Positions 32,446 through 41,884 of a DNA stretch of 64,000 bases are shown here, piece after piece. Positions within the stretch are counted from its first letter, which is position 1. Each line of letters begins with the position of its first letter. The position numbers and the translations under genes were made by a program. The notes under the pieces are model-generated. The model was not told the DNA's origin and did no database searches. It worked only from the letters and a program-made list of their open reading frames with translations. The DNA comes from Citrobacter europaeus (GTDB lineage: Bacteria; Pseudomonadota; Gammaproteobacteria; Enterobacterales; Enterobacteriaceae), in the NCBI GenBank assembly GCA_020099315.1, contig CP083650.1, positions 1,612,001-1,676,000 of the forward strand, in the 5' to 3' direction.

Positions 32446-34206
32446 CTATTTTGACCAGTGTGCAGCTTTCGCGCGCTGCAGTTTTTCGTAGGCTTTCAGC
32501 AGAGACTGATGCGCCGGGAAAGCCTGCAGATCGCTATCAACGGGTTGCAGCCCGTAGAACGGCGCTTCGCCACTTAATGCCGCACTTGCCGCTTCAACCG
32601 CATCGGCTCCGTACATGCGAACGAATGCGTTCAGATATTGCAGCGGTTGGCGATCTTCTTCCTGAGATAGCAGTAGCAGCGTTTGCAGGCAGCGGTAGTA
32701 GTTGGCTCGTTCAGCGCTAAAGACAGATGCGTTGAATTCCATCGTCCATTCAGTCCAGATCAGCGCCTGTTCCAGGTCGCCACCAGCCAGCGCCAGCATC
32801 ACTTTAAGCTCGCCAATGCGCAGGGTATACCAACCGTTATCCGCGCCGGTCGCCAGACCAAGCAGTTCACGTACACGGGTGAAGTCGTCAAAGCCTTCTT
32901 CGTCCAACTGTTCGATCAGATTGAGATAGTCTTCTTTATCCCATTCACTGCCTGGCAGAGAGAGGATGGTGTCACGCAGATGGGCACCCATGGCGTTGTT
33001 GGCTAACCACAGATCTTCTGCCGGATAGATGTCAGACATTCCCGGAACAATAATACGGCAGGCGTAAACGCTCAGATGCTCATAGTCGGCGATATACACT
33101 TCTTTATCTTCAGCATTGAAGATAGCCATCAGGGTGGCGAACTCTTCTTCCGTAGTGCCGGAGAAATTCCAGTCAACGAACGGATAGTCGGCATCCTGCT
33201 TGAACAGATCCCAGGAGATCAGGCCGCTGGAATCAATGAAGTGGGTTTCAAGGTTAGTGTGTTCCGCCACTTCTTCATCGTCGAACGTCGGCGGGGTGAA
33301 GACATCAAGATCTTTCAGACCACGGCCCTGCAACAGTTCAGTGACGGTACGCTCCAGCGCAACACCGAAATCTGGGTGCGCGCCGAAGGAAGCAAAGCAG
33401 GTACCGTTGGCCGGGTTGAACAAGACAACGCAAATCACCGGGTACTTGCCGCCCAGCGAGCCATCGTAGGCGAAAATTGGGAAACCTTCCGCTTCCAGTT
33501 TGGCAATGGACTCCACCACTGCTGGATAGCGCGCCATCACTTCAGCCGGGATTTCCGGCAGGCTGATGCTTTCCGCGATAATGCGGTTCTTCACATGACG
33601 TTCAAAGACTTCAGACAGGCCCTGAACACGCGCTTCGTTACGCGTATTACCCGCAGACATGCCGTTAGAAACATACAGGTTGCCGATAATGTTCATCGGA
33701 ATATAGACAGTCTGGTTATCCGACTGGCGGGTAAACGGCAGACCGCAGACGCCACGTTCTTCATTACCAGACTGTAGATCGATAAGCATGCTGCCGGTCA
33801 ATTCGTTATCTGGATCGTAAAACGCACGCAGACGTGTATCCAGCAGACCTTCTGGTACGTCGTCATTTTCAGTCAGCGGGAACCATTTTTCGTTCGGGTA
33901 ATGTACGAACGGGCCGTTGGCGATAGTTTCACCCAGCCAGAAATCCGCAAAGAAATAGTTAGTCGACAGACGCTCAAAATATTCGCCCAGCGCGGAAGCC
34001 AGCGCCGCTTTTTTCGTCGCACCTTTACCGTTGGTGAAGCACAGCGCGCATTCTTTGTCGCGAATATGTACCGACCAGACGTTAGGAACGGGATTCAACC
34101 ACGAGGCTTCTTCAATTTGAAAACCGAGGTCGAGCAATTTTTGCTGGAAGCGAGCGATGGAGTCTTCCAGAGCGGCATCTTTGCCGGGGATAAATGTTTG
34201 CGTCAT
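32446..34206 (-). CDS. ycaO: YcaO, ATP-dependent protein linked to S12 methylthiolation
   Basis: The founding member of the YcaO family, 586 residues. YcaO proteins use ATP to activate backbone amides; E. coli YcaO helps RimO to methylthiolate ribosomal protein S12. The ATP-grasping blocks are visible: GKGATKKAALASALGEYFERLS near residues 72-93, then QGLSEVFERHVKNR and TVTELLQGRGLKDLD. The last ~200 residues form a helical TPR-like region. ATG 34206 gives MTQTFIPGKDAALED as in E. coli. No azoline or thiopeptide partner genes are near, so this is the housekeeping member. Confidence 0.97.
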   Translation of the reverse strand: MTQTFIPGKDAALEDSIARFQQKLLDLGFQIEEASWLNPVPNVWSVHIRDKECALCFTNGKGATKKAALASALGEYFERLSTNYFFADFWLGETIANGPFVHYPNEKWFPLTENDDVPEGLLDTRLRAFYDPDNELTGSMLIDLQSGNEERGVCGLPFTRQSDNQTVYIPMNIIGNLYVSNGMSAGNTRNEARVQGLSEVFERHVKNRIIAESISLPEIPAEVMARYPAVVESIAKLEAEGFPIFAYDGSLGGKYPVICVVLFNPANGTCFASFGAHPDFGVALERTVTELLQGRGLKDLDVFTPPTFDDEEVAEHTNLETHFIDSSGLISWDLFKQDADYPFVDWNFSGTTEEEFATLMAIFNAEDKEVYIADYEHLSVYACRIIVPGMSDIYPAEDLWLANNAMGAHLRDTILSLPGSEWDKEDYLNLIEQLDEEGFDDFTRVRELLGLATGADNGWYTLRIGELKVMLALAGGDLEQALIWTEWTMEFNASVFSAERANYYRCLQTLLLLSQEEDRQPLQYLNAFVRMYGADAVEAASAALSGEAPFYGLQPVDSDLQAFPAHQSLLKAYEKLQRAKAAHWSK

Positions 34207-34342
34207 GAAAATCACTTTTGTCGTACGGAAAGCGCGCAATGATACGGGTTTTCAATGAACGGCGCTATCGTCGCCGGAGTTCAGGCGTAAATAAAAGTAT
34301 TAGCTATGCTTTCCTACAGCCAACCACGTTTAGAGCATAATA

Positions 34343-35035
34343 ATGAAAGCTTTCGATTTACACCGTATGGCGCTTGATAAGGTGCCCATGGATTTTCTGG
34401 GAGAAGTCGCGCTACGCAGCCTCTATACCTTTATATTGGTTTTTCTGTTTTTAAAAATCACCGGACGTCGCGGCGTACGCCAGATGTCGCTTTTTGAAGT
34501 CTTGATAATCCTTACGCTGGGTTCTGCGGCGGGAGACGTGGCATTTTATGACGATGTTCCAATGTTGCCGGTGCTGGTGGTCTTTATTACTCTTGCCGTG
34601 CTGTATCGGCTGGTGATGTGGCTGATGGCGCATAGCGAAAAAATGGAGGATTTGCTGGAGGGGAAACCCGTCGTGATCATTGAGGACGGAGAGCTGGCAT
34701 GGTCAAAGCTCAGTAGCGCCAATATGACTGAATTCGAATTCTTTATGGAACTGCGTTTGAACGGTGTGGAGCAACTGGGGCAGGTGAAACTGGCTATTCT
34801 GGAGACGAACGGGCAAATCAGCGTCTACTTCTTTGCCGATGAAGACGTAAAACCGGGGCTCAGTATTCTGCCTAAACGCTGTACGCAACGATTTAAAGTC
34901 ATACCTGAAGCAGGGGACTATGCCTGCATACGTTGTAGCGAAGTGGTGCACATGAACGCCGGAGATCACCAATTATGTCCGCGCTGTGCAAATCCAGAAT
35001 GGTCGAAGGCCAGTCGGGCAAAACGGGTCACCTGA
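34343..35035 (+). CDS. ycaP: YcaP, DUF421 (YetF-like) membrane protein
   Basis: A 230-residue protein matching E. coli YcaP. Three hydrophobic segments span about residues 20-95. A cytoplasmic DUF421 domain follows, and then a C-terminal zinc-ribbon-like part with CIRC and CPRC pairs. The function is unknown in E. coli; Bacillus relatives (YetF) affect spore envelope and stress traits. Divergent from ycaO across 136 bases. Confidence 0.95.
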   Translation: MKAFDLHRMALDKVPMDFLGEVALRSLYTFILVFLFLKITGRRGVRQMSLFEVLIILTLGSAAGDVAFYDDVPMLPVLVVFITLAVLYRLVMWLMAHSEKMEDLLEGKPVVIIEDGELAWSKLSSANMTEFEFFMELRLNGVEQLGQVKLAILETNGQISVYFFADEDVKPGLSILPKRCTQRFKVIPEAGDYACIRCSEVVHMNAGDHQLCPRCANPEWSKASRAKRVT

Positions 35036-35081
35036 CAGCGAAAATCTCGGTTTTTACCCGTCAATCCGATAGATTCTGTTG

Positions 35082-35097
35082 TGTGACGGATGACACA
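35082..35097. promoter_or_regulatory. candidate CRP site upstream of serC
   Basis: TGTGACGGATGACACA fits the CRP pattern TGTGA-N6-TCACA with one mismatch, 151 bases before the serC start. E. coli serC-aroA is known to be repressed by cAMP-CRP and activated by Lrp. No clear -10/-35 pair was fixed in 35036-35247. Confidence 0.5.
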
Positions 35098-35247
35098 TTT
35101 TTACCCTGGTCAGTTTTACCCATTGCGGCGCGTGTCACTGAATGATAAAACCGATATCCACAGGAATAACTTATACCAATGTCTGTCACCGGATTATCGT
35201 CAATGACAGGATGTTGATTGGACAACAACACAACGTGGTGAGGGGAA

Positions 35248-36336
35248 ATGGCTCAGGTCTTCAATTTTAGTTCAGGTCCGGCAATGTTACCGGCAGAAGT
35301 TCTTAAACTGGCTCAACAGGATCTTCGCGACTGGAACGGTCTTGGCACGTCGGTGATGGAAATTAGCCATCGTGGCAAAGAATTCATCCAGGTCGCAGAA
35401 GAAGCGGAGCAGGATTTTCGCGATCTTCTCAGCATCCCCTCCAACTATAAAGTGTTATTCTGCCATGGCGGTGGTCGCGGACAATTCGCCGGTATCCCGT
35501 TAAATATTCTCGGTGATAAAACAACTGCGGATTACGTCGATGCCGGTTACTGGGCCGCCAGCGCAATTAAAGAAGCGAAAAAGTACTGCACGCCAAACGT
35601 TATCGATGCCAAAGTTACCGTTGACGGACTGCGCGCTGTTAAGCCAATGAGCGAATGGCAGCTTTCTGACAACGCGGCGTATCTGCACTATTGTCCGAAT
35701 GAAACCATCGATGGTATTGCGATCGAAGAAACGCCGAATTTTGCCAGCAACGTGGTGGTCACGGCGGATCTGTCCTCTACCATTCTTTCCGCACCGCTTG
35801 ACGTTAGCCGCTATGGCGTAATTTACGCCGGGGCGCAGAAAAACATCGGCCCGGCCGGGCTGACAATTGTTATCGTACGCGAAGATTTGCTGGGTAAAGC
35901 CCATGTGTCCTGCCCGTCAATCCTCGACTATACCGTGCTGAACGACAACGACTCCATGTTCAATACGCCGCCAACCTTTGCCTGGTATTTATCTGGCCTG
36001 GTCTTTAAATGGCTGAAAGAGCAGGGCGGTGTTAACGCGATGGATAAAATTAACCAGCAAAAAGCGGAACTGCTGTACGGCGTCATTGATAACAGTGATT
36101 TCTATCGTAACGATGTGGCGAAATCCAACCGTTCACGCATGAACGTCCCGTTCCAGTTGGCTGACAGCGCACTGGATAAACTCTTCCTGGAAGAGTCATT
36201 TGCTGCGGGTTTGCACGCATTGAAAGGGCACCGTGTGGTCGGCGGTATGCGCGCGTCCATCTACAATGCAATGCCGCTTGAAGGTGTAAAAGCGCTGACT
36301 GATTTCATGGTCGATTTCGAGCGTCGCCGCGGTTAA
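35248..36336 (+). CDS. serC: phosphoserine/phosphohydroxythreonine aminotransferase
   Basis: A 362-residue PLP-dependent class V aminotransferase that makes 3-phosphoserine (serine synthesis) and 4-phosphohydroxythreonine (pyridoxine synthesis). The PLP Lys is in YAGAQKNIGPAGL near residue 198, and the phosphate-binding HGGGRGQF near 74-81. ATG 35248 has GAGGGG upstream. It is cotranscribed with aroA in E. coli; the same attenuator-like hairpin lies between them here. Confidence 0.99.
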   Translation: MAQVFNFSSGPAMLPAEVLKLAQQDLRDWNGLGTSVMEISHRGKEFIQVAEEAEQDFRDLLSIPSNYKVLFCHGGGRGQFAGIPLNILGDKTTADYVDAGYWAASAIKEAKKYCTPNVIDAKVTVDGLRAVKPMSEWQLSDNAAYLHYCPNETIDGIAIEETPNFASNVVVTADLSSTILSAPLDVSRYGVIYAGAQKNIGPAGLTIVIVREDLLGKAHVSCPSILDYTVLNDNDSMFNTPPTFAWYLSGLVFKWLKEQGGVNAMDKINQQKAELLYGVIDNSDFYRNDVAKSNRSRMNVPFQLADSALDKLFLEESFAAGLHALKGHRVVGGMRASIYNAMPLEGVKALTDFMVDFERRRG

Positions 36337-36353
36337 TCTGCTGTATTTTTCAT

Positions 36354-36379
36354 CCCCACAGCCTGTCTGTGGGGTTTTT
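36354..36379 (+). terminator. serC-aroA intercistronic terminator/attenuator
   Basis: A perfect eight-bp stem CCCCACAG / CTGTGGGG with a five-base loop is followed by TTTTT. It lies inside the serC-aroA unit, so it should only partly stop transcription and lower aroA relative to serC. Confidence 0.85.
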
Positions 36380-36405
36380 ATGTCTGTTTTTGAGAGTCGA
36401 GTTTC

Positions 36406-37689
36406 ATGGAATCCCTGACGTTACAACCCATTGCGCGGGTGGATGGCACCATCAATCTGCCTGGATCCAAAAGTGTTTCTAACCGCGCTTTGCTGCTAGC
36501 TGCATTAGCAAATGGCACCACTGTCCTGACCAACCTGCTGGACAGCGATGATGTCCGCCATATGCTTAATGCTTTGAATGCGTTAGGGATCAGCTATACC
36601 CTTTCTGCCGATCGCACGCGTTGCGAGATAATCGGTAATGGCGGTGCGCTGCACGCAGAAGGTGCAGTAGAGCTGTTCCTTGGCAATGCCGGAACCGCAA
36701 TGCGCCCGCTGGCCGCAGCGTTATGCCTGGGCGCCAATGACATCGTGTTGACGGGTGAACCGCGCATGAAGGAGCGCCCGATTGGTCATCTGGTTGATGC
36801 GCTGCGCCAGGGCGGAGCGAATATTGAATACCTGGAGCAGGAAAACTATCCGCCTTTACGTTTGCGCGGTGGCTTCGCCGGGGGACAGGTTGAGGTAGAC
36901 GGTAGCGTATCCAGCCAATTCCTGACTGCGCTGTTGATGACTGCGCCGCTGGCGCCGCAGGATACGACGATCGCAATCAAAGGCGAACTGGTATCCAAAC
37001 CTTACATTGATATCACACTGAACCTGATGAAAACGTTTGGTGTTGAAATTGAGAATCAGAACTACCAGCGCTTTGTCGTACAAGGGCAGCAGCAGTATCA
37101 GTCTCCGGGGGCATATCTGGTCGAAGGCGATGCTTCTTCCGCTTCCTATTTCCTCGCGGCGGGGGCCATTAAAGGCGGTACGGTAAAAGTAACCGGGATT
37201 GGTCGCAACAGTATGCAGGGAGATATTCGCTTCGCTGATGTACTGGAAAAAATGGGGGCGACTATTACCTGGGGCGATGACTTTATTGCCTGTACCCACG
37301 GTGAACTCAATGCGGTAGATATGGATATGAACCATATTCCTGATGCGGCGATGACTATTGCCACGGCTGCGCTGTTCGCAAAAGGGACGACCACACTGCG
37401 TAACATCTACAACTGGCGCGTCAAAGAGACCGACCGCCTGTTCGCGATGGCGACTGAGCTGCGTAAAGTGGGCGCGACCGTTGAAGAGGGCGAAGACTAT
37501 ATTCGCGTCACGCCGCCAGTGACGTTACAGTTTGCAGATATCGCGACCTACAACGATCACCGCATGGCGATGTGTTTCTCGCTGGTGGCGCTCTCTGACA
37601 CGCCGGTGACCATTCTGGATCCGAAATGTACGGCCAAAACCTTCCCGGATTATTTCGAACAGCTGGCGCGTATTAGTACTCCTGCCTGA
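36406..37689 (+). CDS. aroA: 3-phosphoshikimate 1-carboxyvinyltransferase (EPSP synthase)
   Basis: The 427-residue shikimate-pathway enzyme that joins shikimate-3-phosphate and PEP. The N-terminal LPGSKSVSNRALLLAAL binds substrate. LFLGNAGTAMRPLAAAL carries the Gly96 and Pro101 positions of class I, glyphosate-sensitive enzymes, both unchanged. The C-terminal half has YNWRVKETDRL. It lies 69 bases after serC in the same operon. Confidence 0.99.
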   Translation: MESLTLQPIARVDGTINLPGSKSVSNRALLLAALANGTTVLTNLLDSDDVRHMLNALNALGISYTLSADRTRCEIIGNGGALHAEGAVELFLGNAGTAMRPLAAALCLGANDIVLTGEPRMKERPIGHLVDALRQGGANIEYLEQENYPPLRLRGGFAGGQVEVDGSVSSQFLTALLMTAPLAPQDTTIAIKGELVSKPYIDITLNLMKTFGVEIENQNYQRFVVQGQQQYQSPGAYLVEGDASSASYFLAAGAIKGGTVKVTGIGRNSMQGDIRFADVLEKMGATITWGDDFIACTHGELNAVDMDMNHIPDAAMTIATAALFAKGTTTLRNIYNWRVKETDRLFAMATELRKVGATVEEGEDYIRVTPPVTLQFADIATYNDHRMAMCFSLVALSDTPVTILDPKCTAKTFPDYFEQLARISTPA

Positions 37690-37695
37690 TTCTCC

Positions 37696-37727
37696 CGGAA
37701 CGCCGGTCCTCCAGGACTGGCGTTCCG
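37696..37727 (+). terminator. hairpin downstream of aroA
   Basis: A 15-bp stem with one G-U pair (CGGAACGCCGGTCCT with AGGACTGGCGTTCCG) and a two-base loop lies seven bases after the aroA stop. A T run is missing, so it may be a weak terminator or a 3'-end stabiliser. Confidence 0.6.
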
Positions 37728-37829
37728 AGGTCCGTAACCGCACTGTTTTTATGCTTTCAACTAATGCTAATTTGTTGATGATTTAACTTATTTATTTGTT
37801 TTTACTATAAATATCAACGGAAGATTAGC

Positions 37830-38591
37830 ATGAAGCATAAATCACTCTTTTTGGCGTTAGCAGTTTCCGCCACGTTGCTGGCTGGTTGTAAAAATGGTGT
37901 GAATGGCGACCTTGTTGCCAGTTCCGGTATGGCTGCTTATAAAGCAGCGACACTTTCTGATGCTGATGTCAAAGCCCTCTCTAACAGTTCATGTAAGCAG
38001 ATGGATAGCGAAAATCAGCTGGCGGGCGCGAAAAGCAAGTACACTAAGCGCCTGAATAAAATTGCGAAAGCGTTGGGGAATAACATTGATGGAACGCCGG
38101 TTAACTATAAAGTTTATATGACCAGTGATATCAATGCCTGGGCAATGGCGAATGGATGCGTACGTGTTTATTCGGGCTTGATGGACCTGATGACCGACAA
38201 TGAAATAGAAGGCGTGCTGGGTCATGAGCTGGGCCATGTTTCTTTAGGGCACTCGCGTAAAGCAATGCAGACCGCGTATGCCACTCTGGCTGCGCGTGAT
38301 GCTATTTCTGCGACCAGCGGCGTCGCTTCTCAGCTTTCCCAGTCTCAGTTGGGCGATTTGGCAGAAGGCGTGATTAATTCAGCGTTCTCCCGTAGTCAGG
38401 AATCAGATGCGGATGACTTTTCCTATGACTTGCTGAAAAAACGCGGTATTGACCGTCAGGGCTTAGTGACTGCGTTTGATAAGTTTGCCACGATGGACGC
38501 AGGCCATGCCAAATCGCTGATGGATTCTCACCCAGCATCTGACGATCGCGCTCAGCATATGCGTGAACGCATCGCTGCAGATAAAAAGTAA
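37830..38591 (+). CDS. ycaL: YcaL, M48-family metalloprotease lipoprotein
   Basis: A 253-residue outer-membrane-directed lipoprotein with a zinc-protease domain. The signal peptide ends in lipobox LLAGC (Cys19). The M48 motif HELGH lies near residue 132, with the third ligand likely in SQESDADDFSYDLL. E. coli YcaL degrades stalled BAM/LptD assembly intermediates, a role I infer here by similarity. It follows aroA by 140 bases on its own. Confidence 0.95.
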   Translation: MKHKSLFLALAVSATLLAGCKNGVNGDLVASSGMAAYKAATLSDADVKALSNSSCKQMDSENQLAGAKSKYTKRLNKIAKALGNNIDGTPVNYKVYMTSDINAWAMANGCVRVYSGLMDLMTDNEIEGVLGHELGHVSLGHSRKAMQTAYATLAARDAISATSGVASQLSQSQLGDLAEGVINSAFSRSQESDADDFSYDLLKKRGIDRQGLVTAFDKFATMDAGHAKSLMDSHPASDDRAQHMRERIAADKK

Positions 38592-38689
38592 ATCAGTGTC
38601 ATCTTCCGGGCTGGTTTCTCACCAGCCCGCTATAATTGCGCAATTCTTCCTCATATCGTTACAGACTAATCGGGTTTTTACACTCTGTG

Positions 38690-38719
38690 TTAACGATTAT
38701 TTGCGTTGGCGCGTATAAT
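38690..38719 (+). promoter_or_regulatory. cmk promoter
   Basis: A perfect TATAAT (38714-38719) with TTAACG (38690-38695, 4 of 6) 18 bases upstream, about 44 bases before the cmk start codon. Confidence 0.65.
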
Positions 38720-38762
38720 GCGCGGCGTTCACGTTAACGTATGCCCGTTTAAGGAGAAAAAG

Positions 38763-39446
38763 ATGACGGCAATTGCCCCGGTTATTACCATTGATGGCCC
38801 AAGCGGTGCAGGTAAAGGCACCTTGTGCAAGGCAATGGCGGAAGCATTGCAGTGGCATCTGTTAGATTCAGGCGCGATCTACCGCGTACTGGCGCTCGCA
38901 GCGTTGCATCACCATGTTGATGTCACATCTGAAGATGCCCTGGTACCGCTTGCCTCACACCTGGATGTGCGTTTTATCTCAACGGACGGCAACCTTGAAG
39001 TCATTCTGGAAGGTGAAGATGTCAGCGGCGAAATCCGCACCCAGGAAGTGGCGAATGCCGCCTCTCAGGTCGCTGCGTTTCCTCGCGTACGTGAAGCGCT
39101 GTTACGCCGTCAACGCGCGTTTCGTGAAGCGCCCGGTCTGATCGCCGACGGACGTGACATGGGGACCGTGGTGTTCCCGGATGCGCCGGTGAAAATTTTT
39201 CTGGACGCCTCCTCGCAAGAACGTGCGCATAGACGTATGCTACAGTTGCAGGAAAAGGGCTTTAGTGTTAACTTTGAACGCCTTTTGGCCGAGATCGAAG
39301 AACGCGATTATCGCGATCGTAACCGTGCTGTAGCGCCGCTGGTTCCCGCTGCTGATGCTTTAGTTTTGGATTCAACCCGATTAAGCATTGAGCAAGTGAT
39401 TGAAAAAGCGTTACAATACGCGCGCCAAAAACTGGCACTCGCTTAA
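38763..39446 (+). CDS. cmk: cytidylate kinase
   Basis: A 227-residue nucleoside monophosphate kinase that phosphorylates CMP and dCMP. The P-loop GPSGAGKGT is at about residues 12-20. The CMP-specific insert and RDMGTVVFPDA follow, and the LID-like Arg region lies near ERDYRDRNR. ATG 38763 with AAGGAGAAAA upstream matches the E. coli start; the frame is open 19 codons further. It lies upstream of rpsA, as in E. coli. Confidence 0.98.
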   Translation: MTAIAPVITIDGPSGAGKGTLCKAMAEALQWHLLDSGAIYRVLALAALHHHVDVTSEDALVPLASHLDVRFISTDGNLEVILEGEDVSGEIRTQEVANAASQVAAFPRVREALLRRQRAFREAPGLIADGRDMGTVVFPDAPVKIFLDASSQERAHRRMLQLQEKGFSVNFERLLAEIEERDYRDRNRAVAPLVPAADALVLDSTRLSIEQVIEKALQYARQKLALA

Positions 39447-39471
39447 GTGCGACCGAATTTGCAGTACCCCC

Positions 39472-39499
39472 GTTGCAATGGATTGACAGCGGGTATGTT
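39472..39499 (+). promoter_or_regulatory. candidate rpsA promoter
   Basis: GTTGCA (39472-39477) and TATGTT (39494-39499) are 16 bases apart, 60 bases before the rpsA start. The leader that follows is likely the structured region used by S1 for autogenous control in E. coli. Confidence 0.45.
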
Positions 39500-39559
39500 A
39501 AACAACCCCATCCGGCATGGAGCCAGGTGGACGTTAAATATGAAACCTGAAGATTAAAC

Positions 39560-41233
39560 ATGACTGAATCTTTTGCTCAACTGTTTGAAGAATCCTTAAA
39601 AGAAATCGAAACCCGTCCGGGTTCCATCGTTCGTGGTGTTGTTGTTGCTATCGACAAAGACGTAGTACTGGTTGACGCTGGTCTGAAATCTGAGTCCGCC
39701 ATTCCGGCAGAGCAGTTCAAAAACGCCCAGGGCGAGCTGGAAATCCAGGTTGGTGACGAAGTTGACGTTGCTCTGGATGCAGTAGAAGACGGCTTCGGTG
39801 AAACCCTGCTGTCCCGTGAAAAAGCTAAACGTCACGAAGCTTGGATCACGCTGGAGAAAGCTTACGAAGAAGCTGCAACCGTTACTGGTGTTATCAATGG
39901 CAAAGTCAAGGGTGGCTTCACTGTTGAGCTGAATGGTATTCGCGCGTTCCTGCCGGGTTCCCTGGTAGACGTTCGTCCGGTCCGCGACACGCTGCACCTG
40001 GAAGGCAAAGAGCTTGAATTCAAAGTAATCAAGCTGGATCAGAAGCGTAACAACGTTGTTGTTTCCCGTCGTGCCGTTATCGAATCCGAAAACAGCGCAG
40101 AACGCGATCAGCTGCTGGAAAACCTGCAGGAAGGCATGGAAGTTAAAGGTATCGTTAAGAACCTCACTGACTACGGTGCATTCGTTGATCTGGGTGGCGT
40201 TGACGGCCTGCTGCACATCACCGACATGGCATGGAAACGCGTTAAGCATCCGAGCGAAATCGTAAACGTTGGCGACGAAATCACTGTTAAAGTGCTGAAG
40301 TTCGACCGCGAGCGTACTCGTGTATCTCTGGGCCTGAAACAGCTGGGCGAAGATCCATGGGTAGCTATCGCTAAGCGTTATCCAGAAGGTACCAAACTGA
40401 CTGGTCGCGTGACCAACCTGACCGACTACGGCTGCTTCGTTGAAATCGAAGAAGGCGTTGAAGGCCTGGTTCACGTTTCCGAAATGGATTGGACCAACAA
40501 AAACATCCACCCGTCCAAAGTTGTTAACGTTGGCGATGTAGTGGAAGTTATGGTTCTGGATATCGACGAAGAACGTCGTCGTATCTCCCTGGGTCTGAAG
40601 CAGTGCAAAAACAACCCATGGCAGCAGTTCGCGGAAACCCACAACAAGGGCGACCGTGTTGAAGGTAAAATCAAGTCTATCACTGACTTCGGTATCTTCA
40701 TCGGCCTGGACGGCGGCATCGACGGCCTGGTTCACCTGTCTGACATCTCCTGGAACGTTGCAGGCGAAGAAGCAGTTCGTGAATACAAAAAAGGCGACGA
40801 AATCGCAGCAGTTGTTCTGCAGGTTGACGCAGAGCGTGAGCGTATCTCTCTGGGCGTTAAACAGCTCGCAGAAGATCCGTTCAACAACTGGGTTGCACTG
40901 AACAAGAAAGGCGCAATCGTAAACGGTAAAGTCACTGCAGTTGACGCTAAAGGCGCAACCGTAGAACTGGCTGACGGCGTTGAAGGTTACCTGCGCGCTT
41001 CTGAAGCTTCCCGCGACCGCGTTGAAGATGCAACTCTGGTTCTGAGCGTTGGCGACGACGTTGAAGCTAAATTCACCGGCGTTGATCGTAAGAACCGCGC
41101 AATCAGCCTGTCTGTTCGTGCTAAAGACGAAGCTGATGAGAAAGATGCAATCGCAACTGTTAACAAACAGGAAGATGCTAACTTCTCTAACAACGCAATG
41201 GCTGAAGCTTTCAAAGCAGCTAAAGGCGAGTAA
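39560..41233 (+). CDS. rpsA: 30S ribosomal protein S1
   Basis: A 557-residue ribosomal protein that binds mRNA leaders and helps recruit the 30S subunit. Six S1 OB-fold repeats can be followed; domains 3 to 6 carry GxxxxxxDYGxFVxx or GxxxxxxDFGxF patterns, e.g. VKNLTDYGAFVDLGGVDGLL and IKSITDFGIFIGLDGGIDGL. Length matches E. coli S1. Codon use is extremely biased, giving a long antisense open frame that is not a gene. There is no strong Shine-Dalgarno, as known for rpsA. Confidence 0.99.
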   Translation: MTESFAQLFEESLKEIETRPGSIVRGVVVAIDKDVVLVDAGLKSESAIPAEQFKNAQGELEIQVGDEVDVALDAVEDGFGETLLSREKAKRHEAWITLEKAYEEAATVTGVINGKVKGGFTVELNGIRAFLPGSLVDVRPVRDTLHLEGKELEFKVIKLDQKRNNVVVSRRAVIESENSAERDQLLENLQEGMEVKGIVKNLTDYGAFVDLGGVDGLLHITDMAWKRVKHPSEIVNVGDEITVKVLKFDRERTRVSLGLKQLGEDPWVAIAKRYPEGTKLTGRVTNLTDYGCFVEIEEGVEGLVHVSEMDWTNKNIHPSKVVNVGDVVEVMVLDIDEERRRISLGLKQCKNNPWQQFAETHNKGDRVEGKIKSITDFGIFIGLDGGIDGLVHLSDISWNVAGEEAVREYKKGDEIAAVVLQVDAERERISLGVKQLAEDPFNNWVALNKKGAIVNGKVTAVDAKGATVELADGVEGYLRASEASRDRVEDATLVLSVGDDVEAKFTGVDRKNRAISLSVRAKDEADEKDAIATVNKQEDANFSNNAMAEAFKAAKGE

Positions 41234-41251
41234 TATCGAGTGCTCCTAAAT

Positions 41252-41348
41252 CCTTTGTGCTGTTAACAGCACTAAGGGTGACGAGTAGCTTGACAGATTA
41301 CAGGATTCGTCCTGTAATCAATGACAAAGGGCGGCTAAGGCCGCCCTT
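41252..41348 (+). terminator. three successive hairpins between rpsA and ihfB
   Basis: Hairpin 1 (41252-41277) pairs CCTTTGTGCTG with CAGCACTAAGG. Hairpin 2 (41296-41319) is a perfect 10-bp stem GATTACAGGA / TCCTGTAATC with a TTCG tetraloop. Hairpin 3 (41327-41348) pairs AAGGGCGGC with GCCGCCCTT. Only hairpin 3 is followed by some T. They likely form the rpsA 3' end and partly separate it from ihfB. Confidence 0.65.
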
Positions 41349-41393
41349 AATCAATGCAGCAGCTAATTATGCCTTTAAGGAACCGGAGGAATC

Positions 41394-41678
41394 ATGACCA
41401 AGTCAGAATTGATTGAAAGACTTGCAACCCAGCAACCTCATATTCCCGCGAAAGCGGTTGAAGATGCAGTGAAAGAAATGCTGGAACATATGGCCTCGAC
41501 TCTTGCGCAGGGCGAGCGTATTGAAATCCGCGGTTTCGGCAGCTTCTCTTTGCATTACCGCGCACCGCGCACCGGACGTAATCCGAAGACCGGTGATAAA
41601 GTGGATCTGGAAGGAAAATACGTTCCGCACTTTAAACCAGGTAAAGAACTGCGCGATCGCGCCAATATTTACGGTTAA
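41394..41678 (+). CDS. ihfB: integration host factor, beta subunit
   Basis: A 94-residue HU/IHF-family subunit that pairs with IhfA and bends DNA sharply at specific sites. It carries the family signature GFGSFSLHYRAPRTGRNPKTG with the DNA-intercalating Pro near residue 64. ATG 41394 has GGAGGA six bases upstream. Same order after rpsA as in E. coli. Ends at an intrinsic terminator. Confidence 0.99.
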   Translation: MTKSELIERLATQQPHIPAKAVEDAVKEMLEHMASTLAQGERIEIRGFGSFSLHYRAPRTGRNPKTGDKVDLEGKYVPHFKPGKELRDRANIYG

Positions 41679-41703
41679 GTTTTTAGCGAGACTTAACGCC
41701 GAG

Positions 41704-41729
41704 AAAAGCACCCGCATGGGTGCTTTTTT
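41704..41729 (+). terminator. ihfB terminator
   Basis: AAAAGCACCC / GGGTGCTTTT with a GCAT loop and further T: intrinsic terminator 25 bases after the stop. Confidence 0.95.
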
Positions 41730-41884
41730 CATTTCTGCCTGCCCATCCTGGAATCCTCCTCCCAGTTAATTTGTACGTTACATGCGCTGTTAAATACCAG
41801 CGGAACGCACGCCGTATAACGCTAAATTGGCACCAGACAACCGGTGCATATTACCGCACACTTCCTGTTACAGGGAGGTGACTG

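Noticed and set aside
32446..34206. Biosynthetic cluster for an azoline or thioamide peptide around ycaO
   Set aside because: No precursor peptide, E1-like or dehydrogenase partner is present; the gene is the conserved housekeeping ycaO beside focA.
39596..40735. 379-codon open frame antisense to rpsA
   Set aside because: Same codon-bias effect on the opposite strand of a ribosomal protein gene; the sequence has the repetitive pattern of S1 repeats read backwards.
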